Translations under genes and position numbers: made by a program | Shown here: positions 11,656 through 24,445 of the stretch, piece after piece | Numbering within the stretch: position 1 is the stretch's first letter | Layout of the letters: every line of letters begins with the position of its first letter | Assembly: GCA_949317995.1 (NCBI GenBank) | Contig: OX439041.1 | Location: forward strand, 14,539,501 to 14,603,500 | Length of the DNA stretch: 64,000 nucleotides | Reading direction: 5' to 3' | From: Acholoe squamosa | Taxonomy: Eukaryota; Annelida; Polychaeta; Phyllodocida; Polynoidae | Notes under the pieces: model-generated | What the model saw: the letters and a program-made list of their open reading frames with translations, nothing else | Told to the model about the DNA's origin: nothing | Databases searched by the model: none

Positions 11656-12985
11656 TGCACATTTATAGCAAACATTCCCTCGCTGGTACGTATACTACTG
11701 TGGACGTTCTTGATATGTTCACTCTATGGTAGCTACTAGAGCCTTAATTGAGAAGCATGGTTGAGTTAGCAACAGCAAAAATACATTACAACAGCCACAT
11801 TTGTGATATTCCTTAATGTATGATGACAAATATTCATTATAATGTAACATTAACGGTCAAGAAGGGAGGATTTTCTTTCTGGCATTGAGGAGCCAAAAAC
11901 TGACCCAAATCCCTTCCCATGCATACCCTGATCATCTCTGCACAATGTTTATTGGTTGCCAAAACGTATCCTTTCAATGTTCAATTGAGGGAGATACTCC
12001 ATAGTCTTAAGGTGCTGAATATAATTGTTTAGCATTATGGTAACTTCTGTATCTATACTTATAGCCTATCACCCTACATAATCAACAAAAATGAAGCCTA
12101 CATGATTACATAACCCCACATATATCATATTAATATTACATAGAAAACATTTAGATCACATCATTTGATGGTGTACATTTGACCGAGTAATTTGGCTTCC
12201 ACAGTCTCTCTGTGACCTTGCAATGACAAGCTCAGAACCTACACCTTACTCACTATCTCCCTCTAACCTCAATTTCTGCTCAGACCAATATCAGTAACAT
12301 CTGCCCATGGCTGTAATTTGTTTTGCCTCCAAACGCCTCATATTGGGTCCATGTTGTTCTAGTGGGTGTCTTGGCATTTTACATGTATGCTTGTAGAATA
12401 TCACTCTGGAATGTAAGGTAGAATTACTGGTATTGGGAATTGCCCTGCTGGTCATACTGCTCTGGTAGATTGGCACAGAACGTTGAATAAACATTGATCA
12501 ACCTTGATGGAGCATACATGAAAAGGTTGAGTGCATGCTAGCCTAGTTTTTGTACCCAATACAGAAAAGGAAAGATAAACTGAATGATTTATTTATTTGT
12601 TTTTCTTTGTTCTGATTCTTACATATGTAAGTAATGCACTGAACATTTTCCACAATCAATCCCTCTTAAACAAGATTCCTTTATTTGAACCCAAATACAT
12701 TTTTTCATTGAGAGTGACATCAATTACTATGTATACAAACTATCTCTCTGTCATATATAGTTGAACATCATTCTTTTTACTTATAATACATCGCTTTGAA
12801 ACATGGAGGTGGCCTGATAGAACAAACACAACGCGTGGGTATCAGGTATTTCTTAATGCATTTACTATGTTGTTGTATTAACCTAATAAACGACTTAAAA
12901 AAATGTCCCTACAATTCGTTATTGTACCCGATATGGGGTGGTGATATTAGTGCTAGTTAGCTTGATGGCACTAGGTGTACATAAT

Positions 12986-13200
12986 CTTAAAAAACACTGC
13001 CCTATCTTCATGATAGCCTATTTTTTATTACCTTTATGCCAAATAAAAAGATTCTTGCAGAGTTATTTGAATATGTGTTAATGTAGAGGAGAGCAGAAAC
13101 TTTATCTAAAACATCTGATGACGTCACGATTGCCAAAAGGCTTCCTAGTTGTGCTTGCACACTATTGTAAGGACGCAACCAGGTGTTGTTTGAAGCAAAT
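12986..13200 (+). repeat. TGACGTCA-bearing dispersed repeat (empty-site paralogue)
   Basis: This block aligns with the two halves that flank the gypsy insertion (32035-32130 joined to 45274-45365) and with the inverted copy at 45480-45790. Shared landmarks, in order, are CACTGCCC, TTCATGATAG, AATAAAAAGATTCT, ATATGTG, AGGAGAGCAG and GATGACGTCACG. It shows what the insertion target looked like when uninterrupted. Confidence 0.65.
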
Positions 13201-14974
13201 TATCTGATAAGTGGCAGGATTTGGAAAAGGATAAATAAGGAGTTTTCATAAGAATTCAATTCTTTCCTCTCATCATTTCTATGGAGCAATGAGTCAGCAA
13301 TGACCAATACCTCCTTCTCACATCTAGCAGCATTTATAACCTGTGCATAGATTGTGTACTATTGTGCTGCATGAAATGCCTTACTTTCCCTATAACTTGT
13401 TTGTCAGAACCTTATCTTCCCTTTAATACCACATAATCTGAAAAAAAACACTAACAACCATTTACTAGTATACTAAAACTTGGAGTCTGCACAAGTCAAT
13501 GCATTTGATAAGCACAAAGGTTAAGAACAAGATACAGATTGCCATCACCAAAGCCATCATCTCTGATAGAACCGCTTTACATAAATTAGCACCAGTGTGC
13601 CTTGAATCCTGGAGCCATATGCCCATCTGATTTTAACTGACCACGCCTCTATTATTATTTCCAACTTTGGAATATGATAACTATTTGTCCACCTGCAATG
13701 CTATTTAGGGTAGCATCTGAAGACTAGGTCATGCAAGTCTTGCCAGAATTTGATTTGTTATTAACATCCTTTTCTTGTCTTATCATTATAGTTTCCACAT
13801 ATAGCCCTGTTACCATAGTGCACTGTCACTGCTTCCTGTGGGATCTTACACAATTGCTTACATCTGAAAGGATGACTAGTCTAAAATCATGATACTTATA
13901 AAATGATTGGAATAATGATATACTGTTAGAAGAGGTCTCAAATTGAAGGAATGATCATTGAATTAGAAAGTCATTAGTTTCAACTCCCATTAGGGGAAAA
14001 CAGAAAAACAGTTTACATCTAGGATATCACATATAGGAAAGAAAAGATAATTGTTGTTAACTTTGATTTCAAAACCATCAACAATTGTGCTTTGCCACTC
14101 CTGCAAAAGACCCTGTTGGTCCCCCTAGCTGCTTCTCACATTGAGTACAGGAGGCCATCAGTCATGTCGCCCTGACACCTGGTGGTACATCTCTAAGTTA
14201 CAGTTGCCTCCAGTCACCTGGTCTCCTGCCAGCAACCAGCTTCAGTTACACTTTCCACACTGACACTATGAGGGGAGGGAGCGGATTGTGTTTGCAGGGT
14301 GTGCAGATGGGATGTGGGCTGGATGAAGCATCTTTATGTCATTATGCATTACTGATTCTGGGTCTGTCTGTCTCTGTCGGTTTTGCCCTGTCTTTGTATC
14401 TCTGACAGGGCAATACAATCTTCAATCTCTTTGTTCCAACTGCATTTCTGTGAGTCTGGCATTTGTCAACATCGCTAACATTCATTTTTCTTCTTTGTTT
14501 CCTTCCTCCTGTTCTATCCTTTCCATTCCTTCTTCCACTTTGTTTTCGCTCTCCTGTCCTTCCTTTTAGATATCATTGCCCTTCCTTTTCATGTAATTCC
14601 ATTTATCTTTATCTTGCTCATCTCTACTCTCTTTTTTTTCTCTTCATGTATTAGCTACCATACACAAGTGGTACAACTAATTTGATGTATTACAGTTTGA
14701 CTGTGCGCAATATCACCTCAGTTTAGATTTCATTTAGATGGCAGCTAGATCACTTGTTTCCTATGGTTTCCTATGGAAGGCAATCCTCCCTGCCGTTGAT
14801 TGAGTAGGCCCAACACAAATATGACCTACCAATCCTAGTCCCATTCACCGTGCCAGGTATTGACGCTGTACTTTTTTAAACAGGGGCTGGAGAGGCTGTT
14901 CCAATACAGATGATGAATAGGGACTCATTGGGGCAGGTTGCCTCAAGTAATTGTCTATACCATATTGGTGTGGT

Positions 14975-15400
14975 TAACCGCCCAGGTCTCAAACAAACAC
15001 CATGCAGTCTAGAATACAAAAGTGGCCCGTATAAGCGTCAGGGTCTCAAATAAGCGCAGTTCTCAAATAAGTGCCGGGGGTATTGAAATTAATCTTACCC
15101 AATCAGCAATGGAGCATTGGGCCATGCTTGTCTATGCTTGGCCCAATATAAGCTGACATTGGTCCAATGAATCATTGCTACCTGGGGAGGCACTGAAAAC
15201 GGTGTTCAACTAAGCGCCTGTCTTGTATAAACGCCGGGGGTACAGTGGGAGTGAAATTAATGAATGCTAGGTGCTTATATATATGGGCCATTAAGGTAAG
15301 CGCCAAGGGTTCAGGGGTATTGAATTCAATATCAAGCACTAAAAACAGTATTCAAATAAGTGCCATGTACTAATAAGGCCCGGGGGTTCATGAGAATTGA
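14975..15400. repeat. 'AAATAAGYRCC' dispersed repeat, copy 2
   Basis: This is the duplicate of 4390-4850, with the same motif series and less decayed spellings in places, such as CAAATAAGCGCAG near 15045 and CAAATAAGTGCC near 15353. Confidence 0.55.
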
Positions 15401-16447
15401 AATTTACAAGATAGCAGGTTCTTGAACGGTCCACTACGGTACTGCTGACAACTGATCTCAATGGAGAAGATTTGCCTATACATTTGTGTAGATCTTTCGA
15501 AATCACAGACCACTACAAATGACCTCTTGACGTCAGGGCTGCTAGTGTCATTCACATAGATGTATGAGTAAATAATTGAACCTAATGAGGAGAACATGAA
15601 TCTAATCTAATAATTAACCATTAGCTGTAAATCATGTCAGTGTTCATTCAATTTCCTTTCATTAATGAAAACCCTATAATGTAATATGACTTCAGAACAT
15701 AGCCTTGTAGATTTAGTATCCCCTAAACATTCCCATGTGTAAGGTTGCATGCTAATTAAGTCCTGGTAATATTGGTACAGCATGCAGATTTATATAACAA
15801 TGTACAATTACATGAAGCATGCAATGTTAATTTTAATACAATTAATACTACACGTTAGACACTACTATAATGCACCGTTAAGTATCACACTACTTATTAT
15901 GGCTCATGTGGTTGTGTCTAGATCTAGTCGTAGCATTCTAAGAAATAGTATCATGGAAGCATCTTACAATGTAATTTAGTAACGAAAACCTTTTATAGTG
16001 CACAATAATCTAATCAATATTGATAATCCTTAGACCTGTACAAGTCTACAGAGGGCATGATTCCTGGCTGGTGGACTGCTTGTTGATGGCAGGAGGGAAT
16101 TTGAGAGGGGGTGGGTAGGCTGGATCGGACAACAGCCGTATAGAAGGTGTTGTAGTATAGGTTACTATACACATCTGGATAAAAGAAGGACACTATAGGG
16201 TTTCAGACAGTTTTAGTGTAGTGTAACCTATATTATTGGCAATATGACAATTGTGATAAGTGCCACAGGCAACTATAGTGTTGTGGTCTGTGACATATGG
16301 GCCAAACCTATGCAACGTATAGGCAGTGACAAGCGATTCTTGAGGAATGGCCCCACAATCATTGCTTCGCATATTTTCTGGATAGCATTTCTCAAGATGC
16401 TTTGACTTCAGATTTTCAAGTTGTACCAAAAGCGTCCTGTATGACTA

Positions 16448-16783
16448 CCTACTTGGCGAACTTTTTTTTAACGTTAAAATAACGGTTCTATTTGGTTCCT
16501 AAGTTTGCGAAACGGTTTTTCTAAACATTAAAATCATGTCAAAACATGTACTCAAAAAACGTTTTTTTGACGTTTTTATAAGCGTTTTTATTTTAGGTTT
16601 AAAAACGTTTTATTGGAGTAAAAGAAACCTAAATGCGTCCTGCAGCATATCTATGGTTGTGTCTAGATCTCAAACTTTTTTATTTGTTTTTTTTTTTCAA
16701 CGTAATAAAAACGTTTTTTTTTATCCGAACCAATTAAAAACGTTTGCAAACATTGAAAACCCCACGTTTTTTTGCCAAGTGGG
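16448..16783. mobile_element. Inverted-repeat element saturated with AACGTTTTT motifs
   Basis: The ends CCTACTTGGC and GCCAAGTGGG are near-perfect inverses. The ~336-bp interior holds at least eight variants of AAACGTTTTT or AACGTTA. It has no coding capacity. It sits in copy 2 of the segmental duplication and has no counterpart in copy 1, consistent with a later insertion. Target duplications are not evident. Confidence 0.6.
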
Positions 16784-17560
16784 TGTAGATCTATTACAGA
16801 ATTTTCATACAGAATGATCGTAATGTCTCCAGTCATACCACCATTGAGCTCAATATGTTTCCCAGCATGTATGACATACGTATAACTCACTAGAATCCAA
16901 ATGGTAGAATTGATCTGTACTACTGGTGTTGTTATGAGTCATGGTGGCTGTGCCCGTGGCTGTATCTAGTCATACCATATTGAGAAATGCCGCCCAGGTA
17001 TCTATTGTTTATGCATACTGGGTGTCCAGTTGCTTAACGCCTACAGCATACACAAACAAAACATCTGCAAAAGATCTCCATGGAAGGTGTTGAGAGGGGG
17101 AGGGGGGAAGTAGAAGGAAAATGGGTAAGGCATGAATAATCTCACAACCCATGTAAATAATGTTTTGATTTAAATCACCGCCATTGATGCATGAAGATAG
17201 AACCTAGGTTATGGATATTAGCTCGCAGGACAATATGCAAGCACGCCAGACACCACGATTCATTCCCTTCACTGAATACATACCCTAAACTTGCAATTAT
17301 TTACAAGACTTAGAGGTACAGGGCATATTACTCAGGCGAGCATACACCAGAGTTCAGACTAAGGGCACGTGTATAACCACCGTGGGCACATCATTAGTAA
17401 CCTCTGCAAATATACAACAGCACCAAAGGCTAGGAGCCTATGCCTAAGGCCGAGTGTGCAAAACCTAAGGATCCCTAGGGAGTTGTATACAGCCTGGGAT
17501 ATAGATATGCTGCAGGACGCACTGTATGGGGCCAGGAACACGTGGGTGCAGCATCCGTAG

Positions 17561-19880
17561 CGTTGCTACCACACACATAACTTAGTGACAACACAGCATA
17601 AGGCCATGACCACATGGATTTACATGTAGTAGTTGTACTGACAGCATTTCCACCACTCTGCTTAGCCACTCATCCCATATCCACACAGCAAACCCAACAT
17701 AAAGCCAGGACACCACGTGGCTGAACAACGGCCCATTGCCACCATTCAGCTAACCACCCTAGCTATCCCACGCCCACCAGTGAGTTGGTTCTGGAGGCTA
17801 TTTCTGAACACACTACGACTGCTGTTCTTTAAATCATAGAGAGAACCTAACAATTTGGCCATAACAGTACCATGCACAAGTAGTCCCTAATATCTGCACC
17901 AGTATGACTGCCCTACCTAACCTTTTGTAATTACTGCCTAGCTGCTAATCGTAGTGAGCAGTCGTAGGGCAGTTCCTACGATAGCCTGGCTTATTCTTGG
18001 CATTTTTAAATAGTAGTGGCTGTGTGTAGTCGTAGTACATTAAGAAATGGCCTCCTGCAGGCACCCGCCAGTCAAGGAGGCAGCAGTTCAGCCAGCCAGC
18101 AGTCTCCTTGGTCAGTTAACGGCATGGCTACAGTAGCATGGATACAGGGACTAAGCAGCCACGGCAATGATGCAAAGAAATCATAAAACCAAGACCACAT
18201 CCGTGTAGGATTGGCTGTGCATTTGGAACAAAGTAGGACGCTCATCACTCCCCTAGCAGTCACCCAGGTTGAGGGCAGCAGCTACCACGGACAGTAATAC
18301 ACAACCAAGGAAAAGCACGTGGATGGAGAGAGAATTTGAGAGACTCAGAAGCCAAGGCAGGGTATTCATGATACCCACAGACCGCATACAGCCTGGACCA
18401 CGTGGCTGAGGATATATACTTGTAGCATTGCCACCGACCCCTCTACCCCTTCACTCACGTGCAAAGGTCCAGTCAGCCCTGAGCCAGCCCAGCCAGCAAG
18501 TCAGCAGCAGGAGGCAATAGATATACCAGGGTCCAGTTTACACATCCTCATAGGTAGTAAGTCTTCTGACCATCTACCTACACACAACCTACACACTCAC
18601 ACCTACCCACACCTGCAGCCCATGAGCAGCTCCTCCCCCTGGCCGTACCCCAGTATATATAGAGGGGGTGAGTTGCTCTATGCACAGTATATGTATATAA
18701 ATATAAACACTGAGAAGCTGCTCAGAGTTTATGCTAACTGCAGCACATATGAATAGTACTGGGACTACTGCTAGCCTACGGACTGACCAGGGACATCAAA
18801 TTAATGTAAGGTATCAACAGGGGGTAGTGAAGGAATGGATGAGCTACTGCTTTGCACTATGGATATATGAATATACGGTGGAGCCATGCGGAGCCACTGC
18901 TAAATGTAAATGTACTGAGTGGGATAACTTCTTCTGGCAGTACAGCAATCCTTGAGGACAAAGCCTCAGTTATAAGATTATTATTGTGGAGAAAACAGCC
19001 GCTGTGAGTTGCTCTTTACATCATGACATAAAGACAGGGGAGCAGCACATAGCCCATACTAGGAGCACAGGGTTGTAGAGCTACTTCTGACAACACACTG
19101 ACCCAGGAGAATACATCTCCGTGAACAAGGAGCATTCCCAGGGAGGGCATTAGTGTACGGCATTGCAGGTCAGCGTGAGTTGCTCTATGCACTTTGTGTA
19201 TGTGGACATGAATATCCTGGAGAAGCTCAGAATACACAAAACCAGCACATAGTGGGATTCCTATCACTGACAATGCAATAGGAGCCCTGAATACATCTTA
19301 AACAACAAGAGACATTACTGTAAGATTGTCAATGGGAACATAGGATCAGCTCATGTTCTGCAAGTCACAGTCTATCCAGGGGTACCATAAAATCACTACT
19401 GGGATTATTAGTACCCTTCTAGTACTAATACTGCTATCAATGGCCACAGTGACCCGGGACTGACCAGTGGTATACATAGTACAGAACGGCCCTGGCCCCA
19501 GAGCATCAAGTGAGATTATTGTAGGTTAAAGTGACTGACTGTAGACACTGATGTCCACACCCAGTGCTGGACTAGGACAGACAGCTGATTAGTACGAGAA
19601 GGGATTATTGTATGGTGGATTGGATTATCTTTTCTACACTGGCTGATTGGAGAACTAACGCTGGGTCATCTTATCTAGGTTTTGTGTGGGGCAGATGAAG
19701 CTAGATTAGAGATTAACACGATACGTTTTAAAAAGGTGAGAAAATCTTTCTTCTATGAATTCTAAAATTTAGTATTAAGATTTTACACATAATTATTGCT
19801 GGATTCTGGTTGATTACCGATTGAAGAGCCGAGTATGGCTTCCACCATAAGGGGGCACCTTTATGTTGCATCATTGTTGA
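17561..19880. other. Non-coding stretch with M1 MITE and degenerate ~168-bp tandem array
   Basis: No supportable gene. The M1 copy at 17793-18055 is annotated separately. From about 18665 to about 19500 a diverged unit recurs roughly every 168 bp, marked by GTGAGTTGCTCTATGCAC at 18668, a decayed form at 18837, then 19003 and 19173. Neighbouring motifs also recur, including GGACTGACCAG at 18779 and 19467. This is best read as an old tandem array. Confidence 0.45.
17793..18055. mobile_element. MITE family M1, long copy
   Basis: The ends GGAGGCTATTTCTGAAC and TTAAGAAATGGCCTCC are inverses. Subterminal ACTACGACTGC and GTAGTCGTAGTAC also pair. Internal GGCTTATTCTTGGCATTTTTAAA is shared with 61330-61360. 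The ~263-bp copy has no coding capacity. Confidence 0.65.
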
Positions 19881-20893
19881 TTAAACATACACTGTAAAAA
19901 GTTAATGTATACATACAGCAAATTTTGCTGTTATCATACAGTAGAAGTTGCTGTAGTCTAACAAACAGCAAGTACCAACTTTGTTGCTGTAAATACAACT
20001 TTACAGCAAGTGCTGCTGTGGGCTTACAGCAGTTTTCATTCTTATATTTGCTGTAGCCCCAAATACAGCAACACCTACTGTTCAGTTACTGAATGTATTA
20101 CTGTAGATGCAGGATTACAGCAAGTATTGCTGTAGACACTGTGGTTCTATCCCTTGACACCAGGTGTCCTTAGCATCTCTTAGGGAGAGAATTTTCCTTA
20201 ATGCTGGATATATTTTCATTTATGAAAAAGAGCTGAAATGTGTGATATAATTGAATAATGCACAATAGTGACCATGTTACATTTTAGTTTGATAATATGT
20301 GGAACTCTTCATTCATCTATGTAAACTCAGGCAGAAACTTCCATAATCTGCCACACACACCTTTCCTGTGGCATGGAATTAAATATGAGTATGGATACCC
20401 AGCTTCCTTGGGTATCAACTAATGTATCTGTTGTCACACTTGCCCATTGTGACTTAAGTGTGATACTCAATGGCTAGTTTTAAACCCATTTAGCCATAAA
20501 TGATGTTACATGGGTGGCTATCAAGCTGACCCAACTACATATCTCAAATTGGTCAGGCCAACCAAAATGCAATGACTGTAACATTAAAATCTACTGTGTA
20601 TTTACAGCAAATTCCAATCTACTGTATATCTACAGCAAATTCTACTGGAACCATAGCTGCCAGCAACTTTTGCTGTACTAAAACGGTAGCATGATCAACA
20701 TTAGAAGGTACTGTAGATCAACAGGAGATGTTGCTGTACCTTTACAGCATGTCAGTTGCTGTAGACCTACAGTAAGTCAGTTTGCTGTAGACCTACAGCA
20801 AGTCAGCTGCTGTAGACCTACAGCAAAATCTACTGGAACCACAGCTGCCAGCAACGTTTGCTGTAGATGTACAGCACTTACTATTTACAGTGT
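19873..20893. mobile_element. Inverted-repeat element saturated with TACAGCAA/TTGCTGTA motifs
   Basis: The ends ACACTGTAAAAAGT and ACTATTTACAGTGT are near-inverses. The ~1-kb interior contains more than twenty copies of TACAGCAA, TTGCTGTA or close variants in both orientations, dense at 19890-20150 and 20600-20880. The short frame at 20691-20900 only reflects these repeats. A middle stretch (20160-20580) lacks the motif and may be an unrelated insertion. No transposase is encoded. Confidence 0.65.
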
Positions 20894-20984
20894 AGATTAA
20901 GTTGGATATGAACAAGTTATTGCAAGGATGAAATTATATAGCTGAATTTGAAGGTTCTTTGTTGGTATGGCATTGTTTCAGAGA

Positions 20985-21220
20985 TGATAGCTGTCAGTGT
21001 TTAAAAAAGGTGAAAAAACGGTGTCGAATCAGTGTTGCATTGAGACCAATATTTCAGCGTTGATATATATGTCTACCATTAAACGGGTGTTGAAATAGGT
21101 GACAGTCGACAAGATTGAATTGACATAATTGAATGAGTGTTGAAGACAACTTCATCTACACCGTCAACATTTATCATCTAGTTGTCAACGTTGTTTCAAT
21201 GTTCTGTGCCCACTAGGATG
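20985..21220. repeat. Short TGTTGAA/TTCAACA-motif repeat block
   Basis: About 235 bp carry repeated GTGTTGAA, GTCAACA and CAACGTTG strings in both orientations, ending near TTCTGTGCCCACTAGG. It resembles the two other motif-saturated elements in the window in style but uses a different core motif. The boundaries are uncertain. Confidence 0.4.
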
Positions 21221-23800
21221 TCATGCACTGTAATAAAGGACACCGGGTATTTTAACTGCAACCTGAGGCCAAGGCTGAGAGGTTTAATGATGATTCTGTC
21301 AAGGTCGGGCGCCCGCACCATGTGTATGGTGATAAAGCCTCCTTGCACCATTATAGGTTACATTGTGTATCAAATCTGTAAAATTGGTTTAATGTCTTAC
21401 AAACTGATAAGAAACACCGTGTCATACAGTATGCGTGTTCATAAAGATTTTATCTGGGAAAGGAAAGGAGGAAACTAATAATCCTAAGACTGTACTTCTT
21501 TGAAGTTGCTAACATAGCATAGCGCCTGTAGTCCCATTTAGGAGCGAAAATAATGATTGCTACATAGTCAGATCATGAGAGGACAACATATGAAGCTATT
21601 TTAGACTGGTTCTAAAGGATATATTTCTTTAGCGAGTATACACGTTAATCCAAGGTATTATATTAGATATGTAGCATATATATGTAGATATCTATGTCGC
21701 AGAACACAGATGTTGGTATGAACCTAAATATGGCTGAGTGCTTGCACAGAGGGCCATGCTGCACTAGTGCGATGACCTGGATTAATTTGGGATGTGATGC
21801 CGAGTGCCTTTCAGGTCATTGGCCAGGTGCTATACCCCATGTTCCTACAGCAGTAGAAACACTCTGAGAATCTGATAAGGACCACACATGGAGTACACTC
21901 AGTTACATAGAAATATGACTTATAAGAGGCTCCAGTTTCTTCAACCTCCATCTGTGAGATTCAGTTCAATACTTCTTTTAAAGAGGACTGATATTTTTCC
22001 TCAGCCTGCTAGGGAAATAAAATAGACTAATGCTTCCAGGGCTAGCTTGTATACAGATGAATGCAACCGGGAAAGATGGAATGCGGCAATCTTTCACTCT
22101 TAAATCTAAATGTACAAGAAGAGTTTTGGCGCTAGTGGAGTAAAATGACACTGACTCGGGCAGTGTAAATCTATATGCAACTGCTCAAGAAATGATACAT
22201 TTTGATTTCTTGATGAAATTTCACCAAGCCCTACCAGTCCTGGTTTCGAGATTTGCAAACCAATTAGTATTCCGGTAACCATAAACCTGGTTTGAATATC
22301 TGAGGGTTCTACTCTAGTTAGTCCACATAAAGCAGTGGAGAACCTGCCATAAGTTTCTTTATAGGATATCTCTGGACCGGAATTGTTCAGAGGCAGACTT
22401 CGAGCAAACTTAATACATTTTTTTCTTATTTTTATCTTTGCACCTGGAAAGCACTGATAGTCAATAATCCTAATTAGGACTATCGAATTATGCTCAACCA
22501 GTATTGAGTAATGCCTTGTTGTATTCTTCAGACTAATCGGGGACTAAACATACCATGTTGAGTATTATCATGACAAGCCCCATTGGCTTGATACATTCTC
22601 GAAGACCCGCCACGATGCAGTAATGGAGTCCTATAGTGTAGACTCTCCCCACATTTATTGGTGCATCAGGAGGACCAATGAACACACACATGGAAACATC
22701 ATATGGCCCTCGCTAAGTAGACGACAAACAAATTCTGCATCACAAGGGGAGTGTCTAGCTTACATTGACTGCTGTAGCAAACTTGATCCAGGTCCACAAC
22801 TTCTTAACCTTTAGGTTGGCATTTACAAAGTGTACAGTCAGTTTGCTTCCTATTTAATACTGACATGGGATGGGGGGGGTGTCTGGGGCTTTCCGTGTCT
22901 GTCTTTAAACCTTGAAGCACTGCGGGATGCCTTAGGATTCAATGTGTTGTTTCATCATGATTCGCCAAAGCCAGGGCATTGAGTCAACAACAGTATATTG
23001 ACGCACCATATAGGTCCCTTGTGAACGCCCCATAGCTTTGTAAAGATGCACCACACTGACGAGGTGCTAGCCAGTGAGCAGTAAAGTGGCAGATCAAAGA
23101 TTCTTTGAAAAAAAATAACTGGGCAGAAAGGAGGCCAGGTGCACAAGCCCCTGTTTTAGGCCATCATTTGGGATTTATAGAGAGAAAAAAGGAAATTGTC
23201 AGAGCGTGTCCAATATACAAGGACTTACAGGAGGAGCAACAAGCCCCTGCATCCCCAGTCTAAATCCACTACTGCAGTTTTAAGGTCCTAGAGGGTTAGG
23301 GGAGGTGGTCCAGGTGTGGTGAAACAAGACTACTGTTGGACAGGATAACCTTTCTACAGGTAAAATCTAGGTATTTACAACAGCTCTGGTGTGGTACGGC
23401 AACACAATGTCATGTTTCCTTGCATAGATAACTAGCTATATCAGTATGTAGACCTGTAAGGCCTGCAGTACCTTTGATCCTTCCTGTCAAAGGTTATGGA
23501 GACATATATAGAATGTGCCTCAGATGGAGGTCTTTATGATTTATAATTTATTATATTCAGGAGTCATAGGCTACTGAAGCTACGTGGACATGTGGACATT
23601 GAGCATCCGATCAAAAACAAAGTATTTTTTTTTACAAGATTGAGAAACCACAACCAAATTAAATACAATTACAATATAACATACTATAATCTTGCACGTA
23701 TGGAATTAATGTATTGTATTAACTTGTTATTGCGATGCATTTATTGACCCAATCTTAGAGTAGGGAAGGACACTGCCCTGACTACCCTTAAAATATATTT
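21221..23800. other. No feature recognised
   Basis: A/T-moderate non-coding sequence. A decayed member of the CATGATG/CAATGAAGTG hairpin family may lie at 22560-22690. Short frames such as the one at 21182-21478 lack domain features or codon-level support, and I do not call them genes. Confidence 0.5.
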
Positions 23801-23814
23801 AACCCTCTATGGGC

Positions 23815-24445
23815 TGCTAGGTAGGAGTGCATCATGCCCATTGGTCATCATGATGCATCAATGAAGTGCTGACAAGTCTGCTGAGAGACAGGCAGGGTCT
23901 AATAGTTTGCAATTGATGTTTTCACTAAAGAAGACCTATATGCATTAAGGGAATATTACGACATACCACAGCATCACTGGAATAATTCTTCTCACCTCAC
24001 CATCTACCATACTAAAACCACAGATCTATCTGATTGATATCAAGAATACTGTTGTGTATTTAGTCAGTATTTTTTTCCTATTCCCTTTCTTCTCTCTCTG
24101 ACTTCGTAAGTTGGATCCTGGACATTTTCCCAGTCACCCCCACCCGTGAGTGAGACGTCCCCTTCTTCCCCCTACATACCTGTATATAGCTCTATGTACG
24201 TACATAGTATTGGTATTCCAGGTAGAACGTGGGTCTGCTTACCAGTACTTCATTGATGCATCTTGACGACCCGCTGGGGGTCTATAATGCTTGTAGGGTC
24301 AGAATTATGTATGAATGCAGCCCTGGCGAGTTATTCGCCAGGACTGCCTCCATGCCTCATGAAAACCACATGTGGATCAACACGGTAAAAGGTACGCCCG
24401 TGCAGCCCCTCACATGATGCATTGATCAATGCACTATCGTCCTTT
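23815..24445. repeat. Members of the CATGATG hairpin repeat family
   Basis: Fragments share CATCATGATGCATCAATGAAG-like arms (near 23845-23870). A compact hairpin GCAGCCCTGGCGA / TCGCCAGGACTGC lies at about 24316-24347, and a half-site GTGGATCAACACGGTAAAAG at 24371-24390. The last is one arm of the large hairpin at 51898-51969. Confidence 0.55.

Larger units (their letters stand above)
8936..17560. repeat. Tandem segmental duplication, copy 2
   Basis: This is the second copy of the block beginning at base 1. It differs from copy 1 by an internal ~1.0-kb tandem duplication (9638-10644 and 10645-11655), by extra sequence at about 12700-14050 that includes an old dispersed repeat (12986-13200), and by the inverted-repeat element at 16448-16783. 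The right boundary fades near 17560. Divergence, estimated by eye from aligned stretches, is several percent plus many indels, so the duplication is not recent. No gene is supported. Confidence 0.78.
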
